Assembly: GCF_014279875.1 (NCBI RefSeq)
Contig: NZ_CP047952.1
Span: 1,612,001 to 1,676,000, forward strand
DNA from: Synechococcus sp. MEDNS5
GTDB taxonomy: Bacteria; Cyanobacteriota; Cyanobacteriia; PCC-6307; Cyanobiaceae
Length of the DNA stretch: 64,000 nt
Direction: 5' to 3'
A program made the translations under genes and the position numbers. Position 1 is the stretch's first letter; every line of letters starts with the position of its first letter. A model generated the notes under the pieces. It had not been told where the DNA came from and made no database searches. It saw nothing but the letters and a program-made list of their open reading frames with translations. Shown piece by piece: positions 8,903-17,633 of this stretch.

Positions 8903-8974
8903 GGTCTCAGTCTGCGGGGTCACGGCCCTGCCCGATTCAGAGAAATAGCCTGATGGTGCGGGCACCAATTGGCC

Positions 8975-9496
8975 ATGACAAACAGAACCCCCAGCTTTCA
9001 GGAGGCAATGGAGATCGCCGCCACCTGGTTGAAACAATGGGATGAGGAGGAGATCAGCGATGAGGTGATGGCTGATCGCGCCTCAGAGCTGCTCGCCAGC
9101 CGCGACGGAGCCAGAGGCTTCTTCGTGGTGAGCCTTGCCGGCGAGAGCACCTTGATGGACCGACTGCCGGAGCCTCTCGTGATCAAGTTGCGTGAGGCGG
9201 GCGATGGGGTAGTGGATCTCACCGCACGCAATCTGGCCATGAGCGCGGCGATGGTGGTGCATCACCGCAACAACGGCGATGAAACGCAAGCCATGGGATC
9301 AGAGCGGGTGAATCAACGCTGCACCGAATTGCTGCGCCAGCTCGACAGCCAACGGGTGAAGGAGCGACTGGAGACCCTGCTCGATGCAGCCAGCCACAGC
9401 CGTGGCGACGACCTCAGCTTTCTCGAGCGCTGGGGTTACGACGCCGAACAGAAAAATGCCATCGGCGAGGCCGTCGAAGCTGTTGCTGAGATGTGA
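8975..9496 (+). CDS. Conserved hypothetical protein (173 aa)
   Basis: A soluble, acidic 173-residue protein with no domain I recognise. The N-terminal half is helical and charged (WLKQWDEEEISDEVMADRA), the middle has a hydrophobic strand (GFFVVSLAG), and the end (FLERWGYDAEQKNAIG) looks like a conserved motif. I used the ATG at 8975 rather than a TTG two codons upstream. It is divergent from era, with a 72-base shared promoter region. An inverted repeat after its stop may terminate it. Confidence 0.7.
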   Translation: MTNRTPSFQEAMEIAATWLKQWDEEEISDEVMADRASELLASRDGARGFFVVSLAGESTLMDRLPEPLVIKLREAGDGVVDLTARNLAMSAAMVVHHRNNGDETQAMGSERVNQRCTELLRQLDSQRVKERLETLLDAASHSRGDDLSFLERWGYDAEQKNAIGEAVEAVAEM

Positions 9497-9507
9497 CAAC
9501 CAGCAAA

Positions 9508-9535
9508 CCGACCACGCCAGATCTGGTGTGGTCGG
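9508..9535 (+). terminator. Inverted repeat after the 173-aa gene, possible terminator
   Basis: Fourteen bases on each side pair almost perfectly (CCGACCAC... with ...GTGGTCGG), with one G-T pair and no real spacer. No T-run follows on the + strand, but an A-run a few bases to the right would serve as a T-run on the - strand. Could also be a protein-binding palindrome. Confidence 0.4.
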
Positions 9536-9566
9536 CCAACAAAAAAGCCCAAAGCAGGAAGCTCTG

Positions 9567-9582
9567 GGCCGGGTGATGGGGA
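9567..9582 (+). repeat. 16-base direct repeat, copy 1
   Basis: GGCCGGGTGATGGGGA occurs here and again exactly at 9726-9741. An exact 16-mer repeated within one short intergenic region is unlikely by chance. Confidence 0.75.
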
Positions 9583-9725
9583 AACCTGACCATAGCCAGA
9601 GATCCGGCCTAAATCCAGCACCACATCTGGTGGCTGCAAACATGAAGCAACGTGATGCAGCACTATTAGGCCAATCTGAAGGTGAATCGCATCCTCTGAT
9701 CAGCGGCTTATCGTGGCGGTTCGAC

Positions 9726-9741
9726 GGCCGGGTGATGGGGA
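9726..9741 (+). repeat. 16-base direct repeat, copy 2
   Basis: Exact second copy of the 16-mer at 9567-9582, just upstream of the rightward terminator. Confidence 0.75.
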
Positions 9742-9756
9742 TCAGTCGGCTCAGAG

Positions 9757-9780
9757 CCCGGGAGTATCCCGGGTTTTTTA
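9757..9780 (+). terminator. Rho-independent terminator, rightward
   Basis: A seven-base GC stem (CCCGGGA/TCCCGGG) with a three-base loop, followed by six T. It would end a rightward transcript, either read-through from the 173-aa gene or an unannotated small RNA. Confidence 0.8.
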
Positions 9781-9820
9781 TTGCCTTGCTTCGGGCCGCT
9801 CTAAAGAACTCAGAGCCAAT

Positions 9821-9845
9821 AAAAAACCCCGGCGCAAGGCCGGGG
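9821..9845 (-). terminator. Rho-independent terminator of the Bax-inhibitor-1 gene
   Basis: On the - strand a CCCCGGC/GCCGGGG stem with a five-base loop is followed by six T. It lies 38 bases after the stop of the leftward membrane-protein gene. Confidence 0.85.
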
Positions 9846-9882
9846 ACCGAACAAACTGAAAACCTCGAGCAAGGCGTTGACC

Positions 9883-10617
9883 TCAGTCGCGGCGGCCACC
9901 GCCCTGGAGCGCGATTACCAGGCGGAGAATGAAGATGAACAGATTGATATAGGTGAGGTACATCCCCAGAGCACCGGCCAGATACTGATCATCCCGGTAG
10001 GTGCGGGGCATGGTGTAAAAGTCAACAAACGCCATGCCCACGAACAGCACCGTGCCAAGCCCTGCAATGGCCAGGTTGGTGGCGGCATAGATGCCGGGAA
10101 TGAAGAAACCGGCCACAAAGATGCCGAGCATGGCGATGATCAGCCCCATCAGACCAAGGCCCACCACAGCCGTGAGCGCCTGACCGACACTGTCGCTCAT
10201 GCGCCGGCCCACCACCGAGGCAACCACGAATGTGAGCCCTGTCGCCAGCGCGGCAATGCCGATTGAGGCCACCCCTGCAACGGCAATCGCCTGGACCACA
10301 AGCCCCGTGAGCGTGAAGCCCGTGAGAAGGCTGAACGCGGCCATCAGGGGCAACGCAGTGCCGTTGTTCGCTTTGCTGGCCGCATTCTGGGCCACGAAAA
10401 ACAGAATGAACCAGGGGATGATCGCGACAAGCGACAGCCCGTTAAAAGCCTGAAAGCCGATGGAAGCCATCGTGGCCATACCGCCCACAACGCCCGCTGC
10501 CGTCAGGGCCATGCCGCCTCCAACATACGGGAGGGCCTTGTTCACGACATTGGGGCCGACGAGAGCACTGGATTGTGCCTCGCGAATGGCGTTTTGAAAA
10601 TTGCTGCTGGCTGGCAT
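9883..10617 (-). CDS. Bax inhibitor-1 / YccA family membrane protein
   Basis: A 244-residue, mostly hydrophobic protein with about seven membrane segments, matching the BI-1 (YccA/TMBIM) family, whose members are pH-sensitive calcium leak channels or modulators of membrane proteases. The family-like part includes GLVVQAIAVAGVASIGIAAL and the C-terminal VDFYTMPRTY... YLTYINLFIFILRLV. I chose the ATG at 10617 (MPASSNFQNAI); longer in-frame starts would enter phoH. Last gene of a leftward run headed by ffh; a strong terminator follows. Confidence 0.85.
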   Translation of the reverse strand: MPASSNFQNAIREAQSSALVGPNVVNKALPYVGGGMALTAAGVVGGMATMASIGFQAFNGLSLVAIIPWFILFFVAQNAASKANNGTALPLMAAFSLLTGFTLTGLVVQAIAVAGVASIGIAALATGLTFVVASVVGRRMSDSVGQALTAVVGLGLMGLIIAMLGIFVAGFFIPGIYAATNLAIAGLGTVLFVGMAFVDFYTMPRTYRDDQYLAGALGMYLTYINLFIFILRLVIALQGGGRRD

Positions 10618-10669
10618 AACGCCCCAGATCACTGGTTTCATCCTGCCAGCTGCAGCAGGGTTATGGGCT

Positions 10670-11701
10670 TTACCTCGGTGCGGATCTCCCCATCGAGCGT
10701 CGCGCGGGAGCACCCTCCCGGTGGGGATGGGTTTTGTCACGACGGGCATAGGCCTCCACCACCCGCTGCACAAGGGGGTGGCGCACCACATCGGCGGATG
10801 TAAGGCGGCAGACGGCCACACCTTCCACCCCATCGAGCACCTCGGAGGCTTCCACCAAGCCACTCAGGTGACCTGGCGGCAGGTCCACCTGGGTGATGTC
10901 ACCGGTGACCACCATGCGCGATCGTTCCCCCAAACGGGTCAACACCATGCGCATCTGAGCCGGCGTGGTGTTCTGTGCCTCATCGAGAATCACGAAGGAT
11001 TCCGCCAGCGTGCGGCCGCGCATGTAAGCCAGCGGGGCCACTTCAATCACCCCTTTTTCCAGCATTGCGGCCGTTTTTTCGGGCCCCAAAAGCATGTGCA
11101 ACGCGTCGTACAGAGGCCTCAGATAGGGATCCACCTTCTGCTGAAGGTCGCCGGGCAGAAACCCCAGTCGCTCTCCGGCTTCCACCGCGGGCCTGGTCAG
11201 CACCAATCGCTCCACTTTGCGCTCCGTGAGCATGCGCACGGCCAGAACCGTGGCCAGAAACGTCTTGCCCGTGCCCGCTGGCCCGAGAGCAAACGTGAGA
11301 TCGTTGCGCTCCATCGCTTCCACGTAGGTCTTCTGACGCAACGTGCGCGGACGCAAGAGAGCACCCCGTTGATTTTTGGCCAGCACTTGCTGACCCATGG
11401 CGTCGTGCTCGCGATCGCGCCCGGTGTCGAGGGCCTGCAAAGCAGATTGCAGATCCACCTGGGAGATCGGCTCGCCCTCCTGCCAAAATTTGCGCAGCAA
11501 CTCCACCGTTGCAGCTGTGCGCTCCAACTGGCTTGGACGGCCTTGGATCACCAGCTGCAATCCCCGGATCACGAGGGATGCTCCTGTCAGAGCCTCCAAT
11601 TGACGGAGGGTCTGACCAGAGGGGCCTCCCGCAAGTGCAAGAGCGGCTTCTGTGTGGGGTAAATCAAAGACGAAGCAACCGTCTGAGGCAGCCTCGGACA
11701 T
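10670..11701 (-). CDS. phoH: PhoH-like ATPase
   Basis: A 343-residue PhoH/YbeZ-family protein, an RNA-associated P-loop ATPase linked to ribosome maturation and, in some bacteria, to phosphate starvation. The Walker A motif GPAGTGKTFLA, the RPAVEAGERLGFLPGD segment, and the Walker B VILDEAQNTTPAQMR are visible. The N-terminal part resembles a KH-like domain. It starts nine bases after the rpsP stop and is probably co-transcribed with ffh and rpsP. Confidence 0.92.
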   Translation of the reverse strand: MSEAASDGCFVFDLPHTEAALALAGGPSGQTLRQLEALTGASLVIRGLQLVIQGRPSQLERTAATVELLRKFWQEGEPISQVDLQSALQALDTGRDREHDAMGQQVLAKNQRGALLRPRTLRQKTYVEAMERNDLTFALGPAGTGKTFLATVLAVRMLTERKVERLVLTRPAVEAGERLGFLPGDLQQKVDPYLRPLYDALHMLLGPEKTAAMLEKGVIEVAPLAYMRGRTLAESFVILDEAQNTTPAQMRMVLTRLGERSRMVVTGDITQVDLPPGHLSGLVEASEVLDGVEGVAVCRLTSADVVRHPLVQRVVEAYARRDKTHPHREGAPARRSMGRSAPR

Positions 11702-11709
11702 GCTGCTGA

Positions 11710-12144
11710 TCAGGCTTCGGCAGGTGCTTCTTCAGCAGCCTCGTCACCAGATTCGGCCTCAGCAGCAGCCTTGGCCTCTTCAGCAGCCTTGGCCTCAGCT
11801 TCCGCAGCAGCTTTGGCTTCAGCAGCCTCCTTGGCCGCCTGCTTGGCATCCGCTTCACGCTTCGCCGCCTGCTTGAGCTTGCCGACGACTTCAGCTGGAC
11901 GCACGGTTTTTTCGATCAAGCCACCCTTCTCGAGAAGGGTGCGCACCGCATCGGTGGGCTGGGCACCCTGTCCAAGACGCTCACGCAGCGCTTCGGCGTC
12001 CAGGCGGGTCTCTTTGGTGCGGGGGTTGTAGTACCCGAGCTCCTGCAGGGGGCGTCCGTCGCGGCGAGAAGTGCTGTTGCACGCCACAAGGCGGAAGCTC
12101 GCTTCCCGCTTCTTACCGAACCGCTTCAGGCGGAGCTTGATCAT
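11710..12144 (-). CDS. rpsP: 30S ribosomal protein S16
   Basis: Ribosomal protein S16 in the 30S body. The core ([49 protein letters not shown]) is standard. The protein has 144 residues, with an Ala/Glu/Lys-rich tail of about 60 residues past the usual end, a low-complexity helix whose role is unknown. The ATG at 12144 matches the universal S16 start; an upstream in-frame start at 12195 is not used by the family. It follows ffh. Confidence 0.96.
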   Translation of the reverse strand: MIKLRLKRFGKKREASFRLVACNSTSRRDGRPLQELGYYNPRTKETRLDAEALRERLGQGAQPTDAVRTLLEKGGLIEKTVRPAEVVGKLKQAAKREADAKQAAKEAAEAKAAAEAEAKAAEEAKAAAEAESGDEAAEEAPAEA

Positions 12145-12220
12145 CGTGGCGCTTGCTGAGGTGGAAACAATCGGCGCAGGTGAAACGAGCGCCAAAGAAC
12201 CAACTTACCTTGCCGGGGGA

Positions 12221-13708
12221 TCAAAGCTGCCCGAAGCCCTTTTTCTTCTTGACCGGACGCTGCCGGCGAGGGGTCCCGCCCCCGCGCCCAGCCCGGCCCG
12301 ACGGCATTCCCCCTTGCATCCCGGGCATGCCGCCACCCATTCCGGGGAATCCGCCCATTCCAGGCATGCCGCCACCCATTCCAGGGAAGCCACCCATGCC
12401 GGGCATGCCTCCGCCTTGGGTCATCTGCTGCATGAAGCCACGCATCTTCTGAAAATCCGCCAGCACCTTGTCCACATCGGCGGGCTGGTGACCACTTCCC
12501 CGGGCAATCCGGCGGCGCCGGGAGGGCTGCCCCGCCAGCAGGTCGGGATTCTCCCGCTCCTGCTGCGTCATGGACCCAATCATCGCTTCGATCTTCTTCA
12601 ACTGCTGCTCGCCCTGCTTGAGCATGCCGTCATCGATCTTGTTCATCCCCGGGATCATCTTCATCAAGCCACCCAGCGATCCCATGCGCTTGATCAGCCG
12701 CATTTGCTGCACGAAATCAGAGAAGTCGAACGTGGCTTCCTGCAGCTTTTTCTGCATCTTTTCGACATCAGCCAGCTCCACCTCCTTCTGAGCCTTCTCC
12801 ACCAGGGTCAGCACATCGCCCATACCGAGGATGCGGCTGGCCATCCGCTCCGGGTGGAAGGGCTGCAGAGCCTCCACCTTCTCGCCCGTTCCGATGAACT
12901 TGATCGGCTGGCCGCTCACCTTGCGGATCGACAGCGCTGCACCGCCACGGGAGTCGCCATCCAGCTTGGTGAGCACCGCTCCGGTGATGCCGACCTGCTC
13001 ATGGAAGGCACGGGTGAGCTCGGCCGCTTCCTGACCGATCATCGAATCCACCACCAGCAGCACTTCATCGGGCTGGACGGCGGTGCGGATTCGCACCATC
13101 TCCTCCATCATCTCGGTGTCGATCTGGAGGCGACCCGCTGTATCCACCAGCAGGGTGTCGAACCCCTCCTCCTTCGCCTTGGCCAAACCAGCAGCCGCAA
13201 TGGCTTCGGGTTTGGCATCAGCGCCGAGACTGAAGACCTCCACACCGATCTGCCCACCGAGGGTCTTGAGCTGCTCAATGGCCGCCGGACGGTACACATC
13301 GGCGCCAACCATCAGAGCCCGGCGCCCCTGATCCTTGAGATGCAGGCCGAGCTTGGCCGTGGCTGTGGTTTTACCAGCCCCCTGCAGACCGGCCATCAAC
13401 ACAACGGTGGGAGCCTCCTCGGCCTGGGCCAGCGGGGCGTTGCCGCCACCCATCACCTCAACCAGCTGCTCGTGCACAACCTGGATGAACTTCTGATCCG
13501 GGCTGACGCCACGCACCACGTCGGAGCCAACGGCCTTTTCGCGCACATCGGCCACAAAGTCCTTCACAACAGGAAGGCTCACGTCCGCCTCCAGCAAGGC
13601 GCGACGCACATCTTTGAGGGCCCCCTCGACATTGCTGTCGGAGATCTTGTCCTGACCTCTCAGCCCCTTGACCGCATCTTCAAAGCGGGCTGACAGCTCA
13701 TCGAACAT
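12221..13708 (-). CDS. ffh: Signal recognition particle protein Ffh
   Basis: The SRP GTPase that binds signal sequences and the SRP RNA (gene at 45450-45547) and delivers ribosomes to FtsY. Domains: N domain (residues 1-90), G domain with GLQGAGKTTATAKL, DTAGRLQ and TKLDGDSRGGAA, and the Met-rich M domain. The C-terminal end carries tandem Gly/Met/Pro repeats (GGGMPGMGGFPGMGG), followed by a basic tail. The start at 13708 (MFDELSARFEDAV) is the family start. Head of the leftward group rpsP-phoH. Confidence 0.97.
   Translation of the reverse strand: MFDELSARFEDAVKGLRGQDKISDSNVEGALKDVRRALLEADVSLPVVKDFVADVREKAVGSDVVRGVSPDQKFIQVVHEQLVEVMGGGNAPLAQAEEAPTVVLMAGLQGAGKTTATAKLGLHLKDQGRRALMVGADVYRPAAIEQLKTLGGQIGVEVFSLGADAKPEAIAAAGLAKAKEEGFDTLLVDTAGRLQIDTEMMEEMVRIRTAVQPDEVLLVVDSMIGQEAAELTRAFHEQVGITGAVLTKLDGDSRGGAALSIRKVSGQPIKFIGTGEKVEALQPFHPERMASRILGMGDVLTLVEKAQKEVELADVEKMQKKLQEATFDFSDFVQQMRLIKRMGSLGGLMKMIPGMNKIDDGMLKQGEQQLKKIEAMIGSMTQQERENPDLLAGQPSRRRRIARGSGHQPADVDKVLADFQKMRGFMQQMTQGGGMPGMGGFPGMGGGMPGMGGFPGMGGGMPGMQGGMPSGRAGRGGGTPRRQRPVKKKKGFGQL
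12315..12412. repeat. In-frame Gly/Met-rich tandem repeats in ffh
   Basis: About two and a half copies of a 39-base unit encode GMGGFPGMGGGMP repeats in the M-domain tail of Ffh. They lie inside the coding frame and keep it open. Confidence 0.7.
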
Positions 13709-13793
13709 CGGTGACGCGGCGGTTGCAGACCACTGATCGTAAAAGTGGCCGGGCTCGGCAGTGATTTCTAGGGTTGCAGCAGAGCGTGATGCC

Positions 13794-15485
13794 ATGCGAC
13801 TCGCCTCTTTAACCCCAGGCCTTGTTGCCCTGCGGGGCTATCGCCCCACTCAGGATCTGTTCCGCGATCTGTTTGCAGGCCTTTCGGTGGCAGCAGTGGC
13901 TCTTCCGGTGTCGATCGCCTACGCCGAACTGGCCGGGCTCGATCCCGTGACCGGTCTCTACGCCAGCATTCTCCCGTTGCTGGCCTATGCCCTGTTCGGC
14001 ACGTCCAGGCAGCTGATGGTCAATCCTGACGCCGCCACCTGCGCCATGATCGCGGCAGCGGTGACCCCTCTGGCAGGAGGGAATCCGGGGCTGTATGCCG
14101 CGATGGTGCCGGTGCTCACCCTGTTCACCGGCCTCTTCTGCATCCTGGCCAGCCTGTTTCGCCTTGGCGTGCTGGCCGACTTCCTCTCCCGCCCGATCCT
14201 GATCGGATTTCTCAACGGAATCGCCCTCAGCATTTTCCTGGGCCAGGTCGGCAAGCTGCTGGGTTTCTCGGTGGACAGCGGAGGAATCATTCCAAGGCTG
14301 CTGGAGATCCTCCAGAAACTGCCGCAGACCCATGGACCCACCGTCCTGGTGGGACTGTTCAGCTTTGGCGTCCTGCTGCTGAGTCAGCGCCTGCTCCCGC
14401 GCATCCCCGCCGCCCTGCTGGTGCTCGTGCTTGGAGCAGGTGCCGTCTGGTTGCTGGATCTCACCAGCTTGAACGTGGCGGTGCTGGCCCCGGTGCAAGC
14501 AGGCCTGCCGCCCCTGAGGCTGCCTTCGGCCCCGCTGAAAGTCCTTCCGTCCCTGGCTGGATCGTCAGCCGGTGTGGCCCTGGTGTTGTTCACCAGCGGC
14601 ACGATCACCTGCCGGAGCTTCGCCTCTCGCGGCGGATACCGCATCGATATAGACCGTGAACTGGTGGCCTACGGGATTGCCAACGTGGCTTCGGCCCTAT
14701 CCGGCGGTTTTGCCGTCACCGGAGCCGATTCGCGCACGGCCATGGCTGTGACCAGTGGGGGGCGAAGCCAGGTGACAGGTCTGGTGGCGGCAGCAGCTTT
14801 GGCAGCGATCCTGCTGTGGTTCACCGGGCCGATGCAATTCGTGCCGCTAGCGGCCCTCGGGGCGGTGTTGATGCTGGCGGCTTACTCCCTGTTTGATCTG
14901 GCCAGCCTGAAGCGTCTCTGGACTCTGGATCGCAAGGAATTCGCCCTGTCCTTGATCACATCCCTGGGGGTGGTGACCCTAGGAGCGATTAACGGAATCC
15001 TGATCGCCGTGGCGCTCGCGGTCATCCGTTTTGTGAAACACACGGCCCGCCCCCGTGTGGAGCTGCTCGGGCGGGTGAAAGGACTTCAGGGATTCCATTC
15101 CCTGCAGACCCATCCGGATGGGAAGGGACGTCCTGGACTGCTGCTGTTCCGCTTCAACGCACCACTGGTGTTCTTCAATGCCGACCACTTTCTGGAGCAA
15201 TCCCGCCGAGCCGTTGCAGAAGCGAATCCGAAGCCGCAGTGGTTCGTGGTCGATGCCATCCCGATGGATCGCATCGACATCAGTGGCGTGAACGCCCTCC
15301 AACAGCTCAATCAATTCCTGGCCTCCAAGGAAATCCGCCTGGTGCTCGCCGGACGCCGCACCGAATTACTGCAGGCATTGAACGCCATGGGCATGGACAG
15401 CAACACCATCGAGCCCTGGCTGTTCCCCACGTTGCATCAAGCCGTCAGAGCCTTCCGGATGAATCCTGGTCAGCCAGGGATATAG
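13794..15485 (+). CDS. SulP family anion transporter with STAS domain
   Basis: A 563-residue inner-membrane transporter of the SulP family, which moves sulfate, bicarbonate or other anions, usually coupled to Na+ or H+. About 10-12 hydrophobic segments (residues 25-425) include the family signature ALPVSIAYAELAGLDPVTGLYASI; a cytosolic STAS domain follows (about 440-560, with LLLFRFNAPLVFFNA). It looks more like generic SulP proteins than BicA, so the substrate is left open. The ATG at 13794 is preferred; a GTG at 13761 is alternative. Divergent from ffh; its end overlaps zipN by 16 bases. Confidence 0.88.
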   Translation: MRLASLTPGLVALRGYRPTQDLFRDLFAGLSVAAVALPVSIAYAELAGLDPVTGLYASILPLLAYALFGTSRQLMVNPDAATCAMIAAAVTPLAGGNPGLYAAMVPVLTLFTGLFCILASLFRLGVLADFLSRPILIGFLNGIALSIFLGQVGKLLGFSVDSGGIIPRLLEILQKLPQTHGPTVLVGLFSFGVLLLSQRLLPRIPAALLVLVLGAGAVWLLDLTSLNVAVLAPVQAGLPPLRLPSAPLKVLPSLAGSSAGVALVLFTSGTITCRSFASRGGYRIDIDRELVAYGIANVASALSGGFAVTGADSRTAMAVTSGGRSQVTGLVAAAALAAILLWFTGPMQFVPLAALGAVLMLAAYSLFDLASLKRLWTLDRKEFALSLITSLGVVTLGAINGILIAVALAVIRFVKHTARPRVELLGRVKGLQGFHSLQTHPDGKGRPGLLLFRFNAPLVFFNADHFLEQSRRAVAEANPKPQWFVVDAIPMDRIDISGVNALQQLNQFLASKEIRLVLAGRRTELLQALNAMGMDSNTIEPWLFPTLHQAVRAFRMNPGQPGI

Positions 15486-17533
15486 GCCTGCAGGCGCCAT
15501 CCATCGGCATCCCGTCCAAGGATGTAAGTCACACGAATCATCGAAGGTTCGGTCTTCGCCACGACGCGCCCCGCTGTGTTGGTGGTCTGGTCGCGGTAGT
15601 CGACCTCAGCCAGCAATTCGATGCGCTGGGGCGTTTCACTCACAAGCTGCACCGAAGTGATCGAAGCTTCGATCGCTTGCTTCAAACCGCCGGCCTGATC
15701 GGCTGCCCGCTGCTGGCGGACCAGGCTGATCAATCCAGGCCTGGCGATCGCCTGCAAGCGCGACTGGGCCGTGCCTTCACCCTGCAGAACAGCAGCTTTG
15801 CCATCCAACCAGCCCTGAAGCAGACGCTGCAGTTGCGCTGCCGTGGGCTGCGGGGCCTTCAAAGGGGCCAAAGCCACTGGCTCGGCGGAGCCGGAAGCTG
15901 TTTGCTCCGGCTTGAGCGTGGCGGTGGGAGGTGTGGCGTTGGCCTGAGGCAGGGGTTTCTCCTTGACTGCAGACGACTGACCATCGGCTGCACTGGGATC
16001 GGCTTCTTGACGCAAGCCAATCAGGCTGCCAACAGCAACCACCACCACCAGCGCGGCGAACACACCCGAGCCAATCAGCACCGGACGGCTTGGACGCGGA
16101 ATTTCAGGAACAGAGAGTCTGGGCAACGCCGGCCAGCTCAGTTGCTGAATGCGGGGCCAGGAGAATGGGTGCGCAGCAGAACGTTCGGAGACGTCCGCCT
16201 CTGATTCGCTGCTCTCATCAGCCATCGCCGGAGCTGGAATCGACATTGGCAAGGTGCCATCAGGATCGAGTCCCAAAGGCGGGAGATCGTCAGCCATGGG
16301 TGGGGTGAACGTTGCCTGCCTCGCCTGCTTGCGTTCCAGGCTCTCCACATAAGCCTGCACATCACGATCAGCGAACCAGGTTTCAAGATCAACAGCGTCA
16401 GCATCCACATCCCGGTAACCCGGCAGCACATCACGCCCGAGCCAGGTGCGGCAGTAATCACAGAGAGCTGCCAACACATCGCCTGGATGGTCGTCCATCC
16501 AGGCTTTCAGCGCCGGGTCAGCACTGGTGGAAAAGCGACGTTCGGCTCGATCCACATCACCGAGCAGCAGATCAAGGCAACCCAGCAGAGGCTTCGTATC
16601 GAAGCCATCGAGCACCAAAGCCTCAAGCTTGGTGCGGGCATCCTGAACCCGTTCAGGCTTGCGTTGGGAAAAACCAGCCGCCGCCAGCGCCATTACCCCA
16701 AGGAAGGCCGCATCGATCGAGCCGGCTTCCTGCAGATGGCCGAAAAGATCAACTTGCTCCTGAACCGTCAGGAAGCGTCGGATCTGCTGAAAGAACAGTT
16801 CAAAGGCACCCTGATCCATGGCACCGGCCACCTCGTCGGAAGCTTCAGCATCCGCAGGAGCCCCCTCGAGTCCTCCACGCTCAAGGATGAAGGCTTCCAG
16901 CATCACCAGACCTTCACGGCGCGCAGATTGCTCGGCAAGATCGCGGCTGAGCAGATCCAAGATTCGATAGGGCCTCAGCTGGCGGAGTTCGCTTTCCAGC
17001 GCTTGCCGCTGATCCGGCAACTTCCCCATGCGTTGAAGCAGCTGCAATCCCTCCTGCAGCAGGTTCGCTGCCGATTCATAGCGCCGTTGCTCACTGTCTT
17101 GGAAGGCGGCATCCCGGCAGGCCAGCGCTGCCAGCAGCGACAAATCCGACTCGCGGCCGCTGCCCAGGGCCGGAGCCTGCGGCGGTTGCAGAGCCTGGCG
17201 AGCCATCTGAAAGGTTTCATGGGGAGCATGGGCCTCCCAGAGCAACATCAACCCGGCAACCTCACGGTTGGAGGCGAGTTCCAAACCAGCCGTTTCCCCG
17301 GGGTGGTCGCGCCCCAATTCCAGCAGCGTCGCCTCGTACTCCCTTCGACGCACGGGATCGCTGAGGAGATCCGCTGACAGCCTCAGAAGCTCAGCACGCT
17401 GGGTGAGAGCGTCGTGGGTGAAGCCCTGGTCTGGAGTGCGATCCAGGCGCAGCTGAAGGGTCCTGAGGACCATTTCGGCTTCGGCGGTGGGACTGACGCC
17501 CAACAGCCGGAAATGGTCGATGGGCAGGTCCAC
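15470..17533 (-). CDS. ftn2: Cell division protein ZipN/Ftn2 (ARC6 homologue)
   Basis: The cyanobacterial FtsZ-ring anchor, homologous to plastid ARC6. Domains: an N-terminal DnaJ-like domain (DLPIDHFRLLGVSPTAEAE, residues 1-70), long helical repeats, an acidic proline-rich linker, one membrane span (VLIGSGVFAALVVVVAVGSLIGL) and a C-terminal ARC6-like IMS domain (RLQAIARPGLISLVRQQ to the end, WRLQAYIPG). I used the GTG at 17533, since homologues begin right at the J-like domain; an ATG at 17587 adds 18 residues. It works with FtsZ and FtsQ, encoded 27 kb away. Confidence 0.88.
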   Translation of the reverse strand: MDLPIDHFRLLGVSPTAEAEMVLRTLQLRLDRTPDQGFTHDALTQRAELLRLSADLLSDPVRRREYEATLLELGRDHPGETAGLELASNREVAGLMLLWEAHAPHETFQMARQALQPPQAPALGSGRESDLSLLAALACRDAAFQDSEQRRYESAANLLQEGLQLLQRMGKLPDQRQALESELRQLRPYRILDLLSRDLAEQSARREGLVMLEAFILERGGLEGAPADAEASDEVAGAMDQGAFELFFQQIRRFLTVQEQVDLFGHLQEAGSIDAAFLGVMALAAAGFSQRKPERVQDARTKLEALVLDGFDTKPLLGCLDLLLGDVDRAERRFSTSADPALKAWMDDHPGDVLAALCDYCRTWLGRDVLPGYRDVDADAVDLETWFADRDVQAYVESLERKQARQATFTPPMADDLPPLGLDPDGTLPMSIPAPAMADESSESEADVSERSAAHPFSWPRIQQLSWPALPRLSVPEIPRPSRPVLIGSGVFAALVVVVAVGSLIGLRQEADPSAADGQSSAVKEKPLPQANATPPTATLKPEQTASGSAEPVALAPLKAPQPTAAQLQRLLQGWLDGKAAVLQGEGTAQSRLQAIARPGLISLVRQQRAADQAGGLKQAIEASITSVQLVSETPQRIELLAEVDYRDQTTNTAGRVVAKTEPSMIRVTYILGRDADGWRLQAYIPG

Positions 17534-17633
17534 CAGCAAACTCACCGTTGGCTGCAGACTGTAGACAGTGTCTGGAGTTTTGCCCATTGATTCACCGCTG
17601 CCCCTTAAAGTCGCGTGACGATCACGCAGTGCC

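Larger units (their letters stand above)
9497..9882. other. Non-coding gap of 386 bases
   Basis: No convincing protein gene is seen here. The gap holds a near-perfect inverted repeat, a 16-base direct repeat 159 bases apart, a rightward terminator and a leftward terminator, each listed separately. The rightward terminator lies about 260 bases beyond the upstream gene, leaving room for a small RNA between. Confidence 0.6.

Noticed and set aside
8075-8953. A 292-codon open frame antisense to era
   Set aside because: Shadow of Era; no motif and no independent ribosome site.
10601-11662. A 353-codon open frame antisense to phoH
   Set aside because: Shadow of PhoH, with low-complexity composition and no recognisable motif.
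12315-12412. Regular repeats suggesting a CRISPR-like array
   Set aside because: The 39-base units are in frame and encode Gly/Met repeats of Ffh; there are no variable spacers.
12071-13693. A 540-codon open frame antisense to ffh
   Set aside because: It is a shadow of the strongly conserved Ffh frame; its translation is His/Leu-rich with no domain.
13794-15485. Calling the SulP transporter BicA
   Set aside because: The N-terminal membrane segments look like generic SulP proteins rather than the BicA sequence; substrate left open.
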